From assembly GCA_963727465.1 (NCBI GenBank), contig CAVSGL010000006.1, positions 62,001 to 126,000 on the forward strand: DNA of 64,000 bases. The letters are read 5' to 3'. Under the pieces are notes generated by a model. The model was given only the letters and a program-made list of their open reading frames with translations. It made no database searches and was not told where the DNA came from. The DNA comes from VRUE01 sp963727465 (lineage in GTDB: Bacteria; Actinomycetota; Thermoleophilia; Solirubrobacterales; 70-9). Positions 52,820 to 63,626 of the stretch are shown here, one piece after another; within the stretch, counting starts at the first letter, position 1, and the number at the start of each line of letters is the position of its first letter. The position numbers and the translations under genes are program-made.

Positions 52820-54229
52820 TCAAGGCGTCTCGGCCTCGATGCGACCGGCGTCGGCGGCGGCCCGCAGGGCTTCGTAGTCGCGCTCGCTCTGGTCGGCGTA
52901 GGTCTCGGCGAATCGCGTCATCGCGCGGTCGAACGCCTCGCCCTTGCCGAGGTAGGCGGCGATCGCGACGCGGTCGCCGCCGCGGGCATGGGCGTGGGCC
53001 AGGGTGAGGCCGCAGATCTCGGCGTACACGGCGAGACCGCGGGCGTCCATCTGCTCGACCTTGGCCGAGGCCTTCCAGTCCCAGAGCTGGCGCACGTAGA
53101 AGTCGCGGTGCGCTCCGTCGAGCCCCTCGACCCGCACCCAGCCAAGCATGACGTCGCTGGCCGCCTGCATCAGCCGCTGCCCCTCGACGACCCGCTCGCC
53201 CTGGAGCTCGAAGCGGCTCGGCGCCGCGTAGGGCTCGAGCACCGAGCGCTGCGCCTCCTTGATCTGGAGGAAGAGCGGGTCGCTCGCGTCGCGGCCGAGC
53301 ATCAGCGCGATCCAGGCGCGCGTGCCGACGCTGCCGACGCCGACGACCTTGAAGGCGACGTCGACCAGGCGGTAGCCGTCGAACACGGCGCGGTGCTCGA
53401 TGTCGAGCGAGTCGCGGTAGTCGGAGAGCACCCGCCGCACCACCGCCTCGACATCGGCGCCGGGAGCCTCCTCGGCCGCCAGCTCCTCCGCCCGCGCGAT
53501 CAACGGCGGGTCGCTGGCGATCCGCAGCTCGCCGTCCACCACCTCGGTCAGCTTGGCGAAGGCGCGCTCGCTGTCCTTCGCCTTGGCCTTGGCCACGCCG
53601 CGTTCGAAGCGGCGGCGCTGCCTGCCGCCGACGACGTCCCCCCAGCGCGCGGCGATCGACTCGGCGTCGAGATGCTGATACCAGGACTCGAGGTTGCCCA
53701 TCTTCGCCAGCCGTCGCATCGCCTCGCGGTACTCGCGCGCGGCGGCGGCGACGATCGCGCGCCGCTCGCGCCTGCCGCAGCCGCGCTCGCGGCCGGCCAG
53801 CGAAAAGCTGGCGACGAGCCGCTTCACGTCCCACTCCCAGGGCCCCGGCAGCGTCTCGTCGAAGTCGTTGAGGTCGAAGACGAGCCGTCGCTCCGGCGAG
53901 GCGTAGCCGCCGAAGTTGGAGAGGTGGGCGTCGCCGCAGAGCTGGGTCTCGAAGCCCGAGCGGGGCGCGCCGGCGAGGTCGGCCGCCATAACCGCCGCGG
54001 CGCCACGGTAGAAGGCGAAGGGCGAGACCAGCATGCGGCCGTAGCGCAGCGGCACCAGGCGACCGACGCGCGAGGCGGCCTGGCGCTCGAGCAGGTCGAC
54101 CGGGTCGGGGCGGTCGGCGGCGGGGCGCCAGGCGCCGTGGCTCGAGCGCGGCGCGAGCTTGCGCGCCGCCCTGCCGGCGGCGACTCGCTCTTGCGGTGAG
54201 CCGGGATGGCGCTGAATCGAGGCGTCGAT
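52820..54229 (-). CDS. DUF2252 family protein (start unclear)
   Basis: About 470 residues. DUF2252 blocks are 'RSSHGAWRPAADRPDPVDLLERQAASRVGRLVPLRYGRMLVSPFAFYRGAAAVMAADLA', 'QLCGDAHLSNFGGYASPERRLVFDLNDFDETLPGPWEWDVKRLVAS', 'VGVGSVGTRAWIALM'. The HxxN/DxD-like residues are shared with kinase-like folds, and a phosphotransferase role has been suggested for the family. No ATG, GTG or TTG occurs before the conserved N-terminal block. The frame stays open into the upstream MFS gene, so initiation may use ATC 54229, ATT 54217 or coupling to the MFS stop. Confidence 0.8.
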   Translation of the reverse strand: MDASIQRHPGSPQERVAAGRAARKLAPRSSHGAWRPAADRPDPVDLLERQAASRVGRLVPLRYGRMLVSPFAFYRGAAAVMAADLAGAPRSGFETQLCGDAHLSNFGGYASPERRLVFDLNDFDETLPGPWEWDVKRLVASFSLAGRERGCGRRERRAIVAAAAREYREAMRRLAKMGNLESWYQHLDAESIAARWGDVVGGRQRRRFERGVAKAKAKDSERAFAKLTEVVDGELRIASDPPLIARAEELAAEEAPGADVEAVVRRVLSDYRDSLDIEHRAVFDGYRLVDVAFKVVGVGSVGTRAWIALMLGRDASDPLFLQIKEAQRSVLEPYAAPSRFELQGERVVEGQRLMQAASDVMLGWVRVEGLDGAHRDFYVRQLWDWKASAKVEQMDARGLAVYAEICGLTLAHAHARGGDRVAIAAYLGKGEAFDRAMTRFAETYADQSERDYEALRAAADAGRIEAETP

Positions 54230-54231
54230 CC

Positions 54232-55848
54232 CTAGACGGTAGCGGCGCGCGGCGGATCGGACCCGGTCTGTAGCTGCTCGAAGCGCTGCGTCGGCAGTCG
54301 CCGCGCGGGCCAGAACGAGGCGACGACGAGGAAGCCGGCGAAGAGGAAGGCGAGCTTGAGCGCGTTCAGCTGCGCGTCTTCGTAATGGCCGACGAGGGCG
54401 TCGCTGGTCGGCCGGTCGAGGCCGGCGGCTTCGGCGCCCGCCCTCACCTCCGAGGCGGGAACGAAGCTGCCGCCGGCGCTGAGCTGCACTTCGAGCTGCC
54501 TGGAGACGTCCCTGGAGATGCTCGGGTCGCCGGCGACGTTCGCCGTGAAGGCGCCGATCAGGCCGCTGATCACGATCGCGCCGAGCAGCGCCGTGCCCAG
54601 CGAGGAGCCGAGCTGCTGGGCGGTGTTCTGCAAGCCGCCCGCCTCGCTGCGGTCGTCGTCGCCGACCGAGGACTGGACGACGTTGCCGAGCTGGGAGACG
54701 ATCAGGCCCATGCCGATCCCCAGCACCGCGGTCGCGGCGAGGAAGGCGCCGCTGTCGAGTTCGGGCTCGATCGTGCCCAGCAGCATCACGATCGCGACCA
54801 GCACGATCAACAGCCCGAGGCGGACCAGCGGGCGCGGCGCGAACCGCTTCGCCAGCGCCGAGCCGGCGATCGCGGCGAGGAAGAGCCCGACCGAGGCGGG
54901 CAACATCTGCACGCCGGTCTCCAGCGCGTCGAGCCCCTGGACGATCTGGAGGTAGAGCGGGATCGTGAAGAAGATCCCCATCAGGATCAGGTTCTGGGCG
55001 AGCAGCATCGAGACGCCGCCGCGCAGCGAGCGGATGCCGAGCAGGCGGAAGTGGACGAGCGGTTCGAGCCCGCCCTGCTCGCGCCGCCGCTCCCAGGCGC
55101 GGAAGCCGCCGAGGACCAGCGCCCCGGCGGCGATCACGAACGGGGTCAGGGCGAAGCCGAAGGGCTCGATCGGGGAGTCGCGCGGCGCCAGCCAGCCCCA
55201 GTTGCTCGCCTGGAGCACGCCGAAGACGATCAGCGCCAGACCGGCGGCGGAGAGCGCGCCCCCGGCCCAGTCGAGGCTCGGCGCCGGCCCCTCGCGCTCG
55301 GGCTCGCGGATCAGCCGCGTGCCGAGCAGGATGCCGATCGCGACGACGACCTCGCCGACGAAGACGAGCCGCCAGGTGAAGTCGGTGGTCATCCAGCCGC
55401 CGAGGATCGGGCCGACCGCGATGCCGGCGCCGGCGACGCCGCCGAGCACGCCGTAGGCGAGCGCCCGCTCGCCGCCCCTGTAGTTGCCGGCGACGAGCGC
55501 CACCAGCGCCGGCAGGACGAGCGCCGCGCCGATCCCCTCGAGGATCGACCAGCCGAGCATCAGGCTGGGCACGCTCCAGGAGGCGGCGGTGAGGGCCGAG
55601 CCGCTGCCGTAGATGACGAGCCCGACCGCGAAGGCGCGACGGCGGCCCCAGATGTCGCCGAGCTTGCCGCCGGTCAGCATCAGGCCGGCCATGACCAGCG
55701 CGTAGAGGGCGATCACCAGCTGGATCGTCGTCACGGTCGTGTCGAAGTCTTCGACCAGCTGCGAGATCGCGACGTTCATCACCGCCTGGTCGAGGACCAT
55801 CAGGAACTGGGCGGCGCCGAGCACCGCGAGCACACCCCACTTGGCCAC
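54232..55848 (-). CDS. MFS drug exporter, DHA2 (EmrB/QacA) type
   Basis: About 538 residues from GTG 55848 ('VAKWGVLAVLGAAQFLMVLDQAVMNVAISQL'); an ATG at 55890 would overlap dtd. Fourteen membrane helices. Motif C-like 'GAGIAVGPILGGWM', motif A 'GGKLGDIWGRRRAF' and 'VLDQAVMNVA' (motif D1) identify the 14-helix DHA2 class. It uses the proton gradient to expel toxic compounds. Divergent from dtd with only about 24 bp between starts, so both transcripts are probably leaderless. Confidence 0.88.
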   Translation of the reverse strand: MAKWGVLAVLGAAQFLMVLDQAVMNVAISQLVEDFDTTVTTIQLVIALYALVMAGLMLTGGKLGDIWGRRRAFAVGLVIYGSGSALTAASWSVPSLMLGWSILEGIGAALVLPALVALVAGNYRGGERALAYGVLGGVAGAGIAVGPILGGWMTTDFTWRLVFVGEVVVAIGILLGTRLIREPEREGPAPSLDWAGGALSAAGLALIVFGVLQASNWGWLAPRDSPIEPFGFALTPFVIAAGALVLGGFRAWERRREQGGLEPLVHFRLLGIRSLRGGVSMLLAQNLILMGIFFTIPLYLQIVQGLDALETGVQMLPASVGLFLAAIAGSALAKRFAPRPLVRLGLLIVLVAIVMLLGTIEPELDSGAFLAATAVLGIGMGLIVSQLGNVVQSSVGDDDRSEAGGLQNTAQQLGSSLGTALLGAIVISGLIGAFTANVAGDPSISRDVSRQLEVQLSAGGSFVPASEVRAGAEAAGLDRPTSDALVGHYEDAQLNALKLAFLFAGFLVVASFWPARRLPTQRFEQLQTGSDPPRAATV

Positions 55849-55872
55849 GGCGGAAAAGCTAGCGTGGTCGGC

Positions 55873-56289
55873 GTGAGAGCGCTGGTGCAACGGGTCAGCC
55901 AGGCGGCGGTCGACGTCGAGGGCGAGCGGGTGGCGCAGATCGGCCCGGGGATGGTCGTCCTGCTCGGCGTCGGGCGCGAGGACGGCGAGGCCGAGGCCGA
56001 CCGGCTCGCCGACAAGGTCCGCGCGCTGCGCATCTTCGACGACCCCGAGGGCCGGATGAACGAGCCGCTCGGCGAGCGCGAGGTCCTCTGCGTCAGCCAG
56101 TTCACGCTCTATGGCGATGCCCGCAAGGGCAATCGCCCCAGCTACGTCGCGGCGGCGCCGGGCGAGCGGGCCGAGCCGCTGTACGAGCGTTTCTGCGAGC
56201 GGCTCGGGGCGAAACGCGGCGTGTTCGGCGCCTGCATGGGCGTCGCCCTGGTCAACGACGGCCCCGTGACCCTGATGGTCGAGGTTTGA
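55873..56289 (+). CDS. dtd: D-aminoacyl-tRNA deacylase
   Basis: 138 residues, GTG start. 'MRALVQRVSQAAVDVEGERVAQIGPGMVVLLGVGREDGEAEADRLADKVRALRIFDDPEGRMN' and 'VLCVSQFTLYGDARKGNRPSYVAAAPGERAEPLYERF' carry the SQFTLYGD and GxRPS motifs. 'GVFGACMGVALVNDGPVTLMVEV' has the NxGPVT proofreading motif as NDGPVT. Cytoplasmic, recycles D-aminoacyl-tRNAs. Its length is close to the usual 145. Confidence 0.95.
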   Translation: MRALVQRVSQAAVDVEGERVAQIGPGMVVLLGVGREDGEAEADRLADKVRALRIFDDPEGRMNEPLGEREVLCVSQFTLYGDARKGNRPSYVAAAPGERAEPLYERFCERLGAKRGVFGACMGVALVNDGPVTLMVEV

Positions 56290-56303
56290 TTGGCTCTCGA
56301 TCG

Positions 56304-56705
56304 ATGGGCGCCGCCGAGAACAAGGACCTGGTCCGCCGCTTCTACGCAGAGGCGATCAACGGCCGCGACCTCGACGCGGTCGACCGCCTGCTGAGCGAGG
56401 ACTTCAGCCACGACGACGAAAGGCGCGGGCGGGCCGGACAGCGGGCGGCGGTCGCCGCCTTCCTCGATGGCTTCTCCGACCTGCGCAACGAGATCCTGCT
56501 GATCCTCGCCGAGGACGACCTCGTCGCCGCCCACCAGCGCTGGACCGGCACGCAGGACGGTGAGTTCCTCGGTTTCGCAGCCAGCGGCCGACAGGTCGAG
56601 TTCAGCTCGACCGCGGTGCTGCGCGTCGCCGGCGGCCTGATCGTCGCCGCCTGGGACGAGGTCGACATGCTCGGCCTCACCCAACAGCTCGGCGCCGCCG
56701 GGTAG
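56304..56705 (+). CDS. SnoaL-like ester cyclase-type protein
   Basis: 133 residues: 'AAENKDLVRRFYAEAINGRDLDAVDRLLSEDFSHDDERRGRAGQRAAVAAFLDGFSDLRNEILLILAEDDLVAAHQRWTGTQDGEFLGFAASGRQVEFSSTAVLRVAGGLIVAAWDEVDMLGLTQQL'. This is the complete SnoaL/NTF2 fold with the typical 'VAAHQRWTGTHxGEFxGxxxxG' strand. Unknown ligand. It follows dtd closely. Confidence 0.82.
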   Translation: MGAAENKDLVRRFYAEAINGRDLDAVDRLLSEDFSHDDERRGRAGQRAAVAAFLDGFSDLRNEILLILAEDDLVAAHQRWTGTQDGEFLGFAASGRQVEFSSTAVLRVAGGLIVAAWDEVDMLGLTQQLGAAG

Positions 56706-56714
56706 GCCGGCCGC

Positions 56715-57008
56715 TCAGCGCTGGGCGTTGAGGCTGAACTGCACCTGGCCGTCCGCCACGGTCGCGTCGAGCTGTTTGTCGTCGAGCATCTCGGCCGCCG
56801 CGGGCTCGAGCCTGACCTCGACGTCCTCGCCCTCGACAACCTGATCCTCGGCCGGCGCATCGTCGACGATCGACACCGCGAGCCCGGTGGCGGCATCGCC
56901 GTCGGGGCTCTGCTGGGCGCTGATCCTGAACGAGGCGTCGTCGGAGACCCCGTCTGACGCGAGGATGCCGCGGATCGCCTCTTCTGCCTGGTCGGTGAGC
57001 TCGAGCAT
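56715..57008 (-). CDS. HesB/IscA-like protein lacking cysteines
   Basis: 97 residues. 'MLELTDQAEEAIRGILASDGVSDDASFRISAQQSPDGDAATGLAVSIVDDAPAEDQVVEGEDVEVRLEPAAAEMLDDKQLDATVADGQVQFSLNAQR' follows the IscA/HesB strand order, but none of the three Fe-S ligand cysteines is present. It cannot act as a cluster carrier in the normal way. Such cysteine-free forms occur in actinobacteria; their role is unknown. Confidence 0.7.
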   Translation of the reverse strand: MLELTDQAEEAIRGILASDGVSDDASFRISAQQSPDGDAATGLAVSIVDDAPAEDQVVEGEDVEVRLEPAAAEMLDDKQLDATVADGQVQFSLNAQR

Positions 57009-57153
57009 GGCTGCTCCTCCCTACTGGTTTGCGGAACCATCGGGCTACCCAGGGACGAAAACAGGAAACATCCCTACGCTCCGCAGTCGAGCTTTTCATC
57101 GGATAGCGGGGAAAACCTCGACCGCAGGGGGTGGGGTTGAGAGAATCGCCGCG

Positions 57154-57654
57154 ATGCCGGTCGCGCTGCGCTTCGAGAACAGCCCCGAGCGGCTCGACGC
57201 GCTCGAGCCGCTGTGGAACGCCCTACAGGAGCACCATGCGCGGATCAGTCCCACGCTCGGACCGGGACGGCCGGCCCGAGAGCTCGCCGAGGCCTGGTGG
57301 GTGCGGCGCTCCAAGTACGAGCGCTGGCTCAAGGACCCCGAGACCTTCTTCGTCCTGGCCGAGCGCGACGGCGAGCCGGTCGGCTACGCCTTCGTCACCC
57401 TCGGCCCGCCCTACGCCTCATGGGCGACCGGCGACCGGATCGCCGCGCTGGAGACGCTCTCCGTCCTGCCCGAGCACCGCGGCGCCGGCATTGGCGCCGA
57501 GTTGATCGCGGCGGTCTGGGACCGCCTCGGCGAGCGCGGCGTCGAGGACATGGCGATCACCACGACCAGGACGAACGTCGACGCGCGGCGCTTCTACGAG
57601 CGCCAGGGCTTCAATGAGGCCTACGTCGTCTTCCACGGCCGCCGACCCGACTGA
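57154..57654 (+). CDS. GNAT-family N-acetyltransferase
   Basis: 166 residues. 'LWNALQEHHARISPTLG', then 'FFVLAERDGEPVGYAFVTLGPPYASWATGDRIAALETLSVLPEHRGAGIGAELIAAVWDRLGERGVEDMAITTTRTNVDARRFYERQGFNEAYVVFHGRRPD'. The acetyl-CoA site is 'VLPEHRGAGIGAELI' (Q/RxxGxG/A). It acetylates an amine of unknown identity. Confidence 0.88.
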   Translation: MPVALRFENSPERLDALEPLWNALQEHHARISPTLGPGRPARELAEAWWVRRSKYERWLKDPETFFVLAERDGEPVGYAFVTLGPPYASWATGDRIAALETLSVLPEHRGAGIGAELIAAVWDRLGERGVEDMAITTTRTNVDARRFYERQGFNEAYVVFHGRRPD

Positions 57655-57667
57655 CGCGGTTGCCTTT

Positions 57668-58090
57668 TCAGCCCTCGTCGAGAAGCCGCACGTCGGCGCC
57701 GCACAGCTCGTAGATCGGCTTGGCACGGCGATCGAGGCTGACCAGGGTCGCATCCGCATCGCGCGCGGCCAGCGCTATGAGGGCGTCGAAGACGGGCCCT
57801 CCCGCCCTGTTCTCGCGACAGAGGAGCTCAAGGGCTTCCCTGTATGAGCCGGGACGCGGTTGAATCGGCGAGGAGTCGTCGAGGAGCTGGGTGAGGTACT
57901 CGAGGACGCCTTGGGGTTCTGCCCGATAGAAGCCCCGGGGAGCGCTCAGCACAGAGTAGGCCTCCGCCATCGTGTGCGCGACCAAGCGACCGCCGGCCCG
58001 CACTTCGGAAACGGCGGCGCCGGCCACATCGTGGAAGCGGTGATCGGCGACATAGCCGGCCACGAGGACCGAGCTGTCCGGAGCGATCAT
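57668..58090 (-). CDS. vapC: VapC-type PIN-domain toxin
   Basis: 140 residues. 'MIAPDSSVLVAGYVADHRFHDVA' (first Asp), 'AHTMAEAYSVLSA' (Glu), 'GGPVFDALIALAARDADATLVSLDRRAKPIY' (two more Asp) give the full acidic set of PIN ribonucleases. Its ATG overlaps the stop of the antitoxin gene (ATGA). Probably cuts RNA when freed from VapB. Confidence 0.88.
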   Translation of the reverse strand: MIAPDSSVLVAGYVADHRFHDVAGAAVSEVRAGGRLVAHTMAEAYSVLSAPRGFYRAEPQGVLEYLTQLLDDSSPIQPRPGSYREALELLCRENRAGGPVFDALIALAARDADATLVSLDRRAKPIYELCGADVRLLDEG

Positions 58091-58332
58091 CGCCGAACAC
58101 GTTCCAGTTCTTCGCGAACCTTCTCCGGACCATGCGGCGGAATACCGAGCTCGATGGAGGGGATGCCGTGCGGTCCCCGGCGCAGCTTCCCCTTCCGTGG
58201 GGCGGGCGTCAGCGTCAACCGTTCCCCATCGTCCAGCGCGATCTCCACCTCGTCGCCTCCCAAGAGATTCAGAGAGGTGCGCAGGTCCTTTGGAATGACA
58301 ATCCTTCCGGCACTATCAATGGTAGTTCTCAT
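58087..58332 (-). CDS. vapB: AbrB/MazE-like antitoxin (VapB)
   Basis: 81 residues: 'MRTTIDSAGRIVIPKDLRTSLNLLGGDEVEIALDDGERLTLTPAPRKGKLRRGPHGIPSIELGIPPHGPEKVREELERVRR'. A swapped-hairpin DNA-binding N-terminus ('DSAGRIVIPKDLR') and a helical toxin-binding tail. I chose the ATG at 58332 because the upstream extension is not AbrB-like and because the operator covers this start. Confidence 0.85.
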   Translation of the reverse strand: MRTTIDSAGRIVIPKDLRTSLNLLGGDEVEIALDDGERLTLTPAPRKGKLRRGPHGIPSIELGIPPHGPEKVREELERVRR

Positions 58333-58339
58333 ACCATTG
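58317..58339. promoter_or_regulatory. Perfect inverted repeat covering the vapB start codon
   Basis: CAATGGTA-GTTCTCA-TACCATTG: 8-bp perfect arms, 7-bp centre. The vapB ATG (58330-58332) lies inside it. A leaderless transcript and autorepression by VapB bound over the start are the likely explanation. Confidence 0.75.
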
Positions 58340-58443
58340 AGAGTACCGCGTGAATTCCCGGGGCGTTGGTCGTCGATCGGAAACATCGCCCGTTCAAGGG
58401 CTCGACAGCGAACTCTCTCCCCCCGTCGCGCCGAAAAAGCGCG

Positions 58444-59076
58444 CTATTTGCGGCCCAGGGCCTCGTCGATGAAGGGGCCGAGCAGCTCGCCGGTGCTCGC
58501 CGCGGTGGCCTCGGGCGATTCGCCGGGGGCGGTGACGTGGCTGATCGCGAGCCGGACGAGGGCCTCGGCGAGCAGGCGGGCCTTGGCCGGCGGCGCCTGC
58601 GGCCAGCCGTCTTCGATCGTCGCCGTGAGGCGGGCGGTCGCCCACTGGACCACGGGCATGCCCTGGGTGGTGACGAAGGGGAGCAGGCCGCCGGCGCCGT
58701 CGTCGCTGAGCAGGATGCGCACCAGCGGGTCCTCGCCGGCGGTCCGCAGGAAGGTCTCCAGGGCGGCCCCGACGGCGGCGCGCGGATCGTCGAGGTGCTC
58801 GCGCACCGCCGCGTCGACGGCGTCGAGGAAGCGCTCGCCCTCGTGGATCACCAGCGCCTGGGCGAACTCGTCGCGGCTGCCGAACTCCTTGTAGAGCGTC
58901 TGGCGGCTGACGCCGGCGGCGGTCGCGATCTCGGCCATCGTGATCTCCGACCAGGGCCGTCGCTGGACCTCGTCGCGGGCGGCGCCGAAAAGCGTCTCGC
59001 GCAGCAGCCGCCGGGCCGCCTGGGGATAGGGCGTGCGCGCCTCCACGCCCCCAATCGTCTCAGCGGCGGCGGTCAC
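58444..59076 (-). CDS. TetR-family regulator of the alkB operon
   Basis: 210 residues. The HTH is 'LFGAARDEVQRRPWSEITMAEIATAAGVSRQTLYKEFGSRDEFAQALV'; the rest is a helical ligand domain. It is the last gene of the alkB-rubredoxin-tetR unit (4-bp overlap) and so probably controls it, binding the inverted repeat at 60487-60507. The ligand may be an alkane or its alcohol/acid product. Confidence 0.87.
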   Translation of the reverse strand: MTAAAETIGGVEARTPYPQAARRLLRETLFGAARDEVQRRPWSEITMAEIATAAGVSRQTLYKEFGSRDEFAQALVIHEGERFLDAVDAAVREHLDDPRAAVGAALETFLRTAGEDPLVRILLSDDGAGGLLPFVTTQGMPVVQWATARLTATIEDGWPQAPPAKARLLAEALVRLAISHVTAPGESPEATAASTGELLGPFIDEALGRK

Positions 59077-59270
59077 TCGGCCTCATCCGGCCCGCGGTCC
59101 TCTCCGGAGGGGCTCTCCACGAAGTCGACCTTGTCGCGCACGCCGCAGTCGGGACAGTGCCACTCGTCGGGCACCTCGCTCCAGGGCGTGCCGGGCGGGA
59201 AGCCCTCGCGCGGGTTCCCCTCTCCCTCGTCATACGTGTAGCCGCAGGCCGGGCAGCGGAAGGCGCTCAT
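59073..59270 (-). CDS. rubA: Rubredoxin
   Basis: 65 residues. 'FRCPACGYTYDEGEGNPREGFPPGTPWSEVPDEWHCPDCGVRDKVDFVE' holds the two CxxC pairs that bind one iron. AlkG2-type rubredoxins donate electrons to AlkB. It overlaps alkB and tetR by 4 bp each. Confidence 0.95.
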   Translation of the reverse strand: MSAFRCPACGYTYDEGEGNPREGFPPGTPWSEVPDEWHCPDCGVRDKVDFVESPSGEDRGPDEAE

Positions 59271-60448
59271 GCCGCACTTCCTCCGTAGCGGGCGAGCACG
59301 CGGCGCCGCGCGCGCGGCTGGATGTTGGCGCGGGCGAGGTCGCCTTCGTAGTGGTCGATCAGGCGCCGGTCCATCACCCGGCGCCAGACCGGCGGGAACC
59401 AGGCGAGCAGGATCATCCCGGCGTAGCCGGTGGGCAGCTGCGGCGCTTCTTCGACGTGGCGCAGCGCCTGGTAGCGGCGCGTCGGGTTGGCGTGGTGGTC
59501 GCTGTGGCGCTGTAGGTGGTAGAGCAGCACGTTGGAGGCGACGTTGTTGCTGTTCCAGCTGTGCTGCGGCAGGCAGCGCTCGTAGCGACCGTCGTCCTTC
59601 TTCTGGCGCAGCAGGCCGTAGTGCTCAAGGTAGTTGACCACCTCGAGCAGGGAGAAGCCGAGCACCGCCTGCAACAGCAGGTAGGGCAGGACGACCGGAC
59701 CGAAGGCGATCGTGAGCGCGGCGAAGAGGACGACGGTCATCGCCCAGGCCTGGAGGATGTCGTTGTGGATCGACCAGGCGGAGTGGCCGCCGCGCTCGAG
59801 CCGGGCGCGCTCGATCCCCCAGGCCGAGCCGAGGCTGCCGGCGACGGTGCGCGGCAGGAAGGCCCAGAAGCTCTCGCCGAGGCGGGCGCTGGCCGGATCC
59901 TCGGGCGTCGCCACGCGCACGTGGTGGCCGCGGTTGTGCTCGATGAAGAAGTGGCCGTAGCCGCTCTGCGCGAGCGCGACCTTGCTCAGCCACTTCTCCA
60001 GGTCGTCGCGCTTGTGGCCGAGCTCGTGCGCGGTGTTGATCGCGATCCCGCTGACCATGCTCATCGTCAGCGCCAGGCCGATGCTGTCGACGGCCGAGAG
60101 CCCGCCGTCGGCCCACATGTAACAGGCGAAGATCAGCCCCGCGTACTGGACCGGGATGAAGACGTAGGTGCACCAGCGGTAGTAGCGGTCCTGTTCGAGC
60201 CACTTGATCACGCTGTCGGGCGGGTTCTCGGCGTCCATGCCGATCAGCAGGTCGGCCACCGGGAAGATCACGAAGACCAGGAAGGGACCGTAGAACCAGA
60301 ACACGCCGAGGCCGGTCAGCGCCACCAGCCCCCAGGCGATGAAGGGCAGCAGCGGCACGATCAGCCCGAGCAGCCAGGCGTAGCGCTTCGGGTCGGTCCA
60401 GGTCGCCGGGTTCAGGTCGACCTCGGCCGAATGGGCGTGTGCCTCCAT
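59267..60448 (-). CDS. alkB: Alkane 1-monooxygenase
   Basis: 393 residues with about six membrane helices. The diiron histidine boxes are 'NTAHELGHKRDDLEKW', 'FFIEHNRGHHVRVATPEDPASAR' and 'LQRHSDHHANPTRRYQALR', plus the AlkB signature 'EVVNYLEHYGLLRQKKDDGRYE'. It hydroxylates the terminal carbon of medium-chain alkanes in the inner membrane, with electrons from rubredoxin. No rubredoxin reductase gene is nearby. Confidence 0.96.
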   Translation of the reverse strand: MEAHAHSAEVDLNPATWTDPKRYAWLLGLIVPLLPFIAWGLVALTGLGVFWFYGPFLVFVIFPVADLLIGMDAENPPDSVIKWLEQDRYYRWCTYVFIPVQYAGLIFACYMWADGGLSAVDSIGLALTMSMVSGIAINTAHELGHKRDDLEKWLSKVALAQSGYGHFFIEHNRGHHVRVATPEDPASARLGESFWAFLPRTVAGSLGSAWGIERARLERGGHSAWSIHNDILQAWAMTVVLFAALTIAFGPVVLPYLLLQAVLGFSLLEVVNYLEHYGLLRQKKDDGRYERCLPQHSWNSNNVASNVLLYHLQRHSDHHANPTRRYQALRHVEEAPQLPTGYAGMILLAWFPPVWRRVMDRRLIDHYEGDLARANIQPRARRRVLARYGGSAA

Positions 60449-60486
60449 GCAGTCTCCTCCAACGTCTGGTTTACAAACTGACGATC

Positions 60487-60507
60487 TGTGTCAACTAGCG
60501 TGACACA
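60487..60507. promoter_or_regulatory. TetR-type operator upstream of alkB
   Basis: TGTGTCA-ACTAGCG-TGACACA, perfect 7-bp arms with a 7-bp centre, 39 bp ahead of the alkB start and between divergent alkB and secG. Symmetry and place fit the operon's own TetR regulator. Confidence 0.65.
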
Positions 60508-60555
60508 AGATAGGACAATGTCAAGGAAGGAGGCGACCGTCTAGACTGGCTGGCC

Positions 60556-60773
60556 GTGTACACGCTGCTCTCCATCCTCCAGGTGGCCATCGCCGGCCTG
60601 CTGATCTTCCTGATCCTGCTGCACTCCGGCAAAGACGCCGGCCTCTCCGGCGCCTTCGGCATCGGCGGGGGCGGCGGCGTCGGCGGCGGCTCGATGGTCG
60701 AGCGCAACCTCGACCGCGCGACGGTCTTCTTCGCCGTCCTCTTCGTCGTCAACACGCTTGTGCTGCTGAAGAT

Positions 60774-60777
<4 letters not shown>
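60556..60777 (+). CDS. secG: Preprotein translocase subunit SecG
   Basis: 73 residues, GTG start. Two membrane helices ('LLSILQVAIAGLLIFLILLHSGKDAGLSGAFG' and 'ATVFFAVLFVVNTLVLLKI') joined by a Gly-rich loop with 'GGGGGVGGGSMVERNLDRAT', the standard SecG layout. Assists SecYE. Its stop overlaps that of ccmF. Confidence 0.92.
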
Positions 60778-63186
<2,409 letters not shown>

Positions 63187-63194
<8 letters not shown>

Positions 63195-63588
63195 TCGAGC
63201 TGGAGGTGGTGAACTTCGAGGGGCACTTGGTGACGAGGGTGTCCGGCTCGCCGACGAAGACCCCGTTCTCGACCGTGCCGCTGAGGACGATCTCGCGGCC
63301 GCCGCGGAAGGGGTCGGGGATCGTGCCCGAGTAGGTGACCGGCAGGCTCTGGCTGGCGTCGGCGCGATCGGCGACGCGGAAGGCGATCGCCTCGCCGCGG
63401 TGGCGGACCGAGTGCTTGACCACGCGCCCGGTGAGCTCGTAGGAGCCGCCCGAGGCGCCGATCAGCTGCGAGGGCTCCTTCGCTTCCGAGGAGGCGCTGA
63501 ACGACGTGTAGACGAGCGCGGCGGCGAGCAGGACCGCGACGCCGAGCGCGACCACGAGCCGGATCTTCCGTTTGCGGCCAGGATCCAC
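63187..63588 (-). CDS. ccmE: Cytochrome c-type biogenesis protein CcmE, Cys variant
   Basis: 133 residues. One N-terminal helix 'IRLVVALGVAVLLAAALVYTSF' anchors an OB-fold: 'YELTGRVVKHSVRHRGEAIAFRVADRADASQSLPVTYSGTIPDPFRGGREIVLSGTVENGVFVGEPDTLVTKCPSKF'. The heme-binding His of classical CcmE ('LAKHDENY') is replaced by Cys ('VTKCPSKF'), and the following Tyr by Phe. It passes heme to CcmF. Confidence 0.9.
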
Positions 63589-63626
63589 GGGCGAGGGATT
63601 ATCGCAAGGCGGCCCGCCTAACCCCC

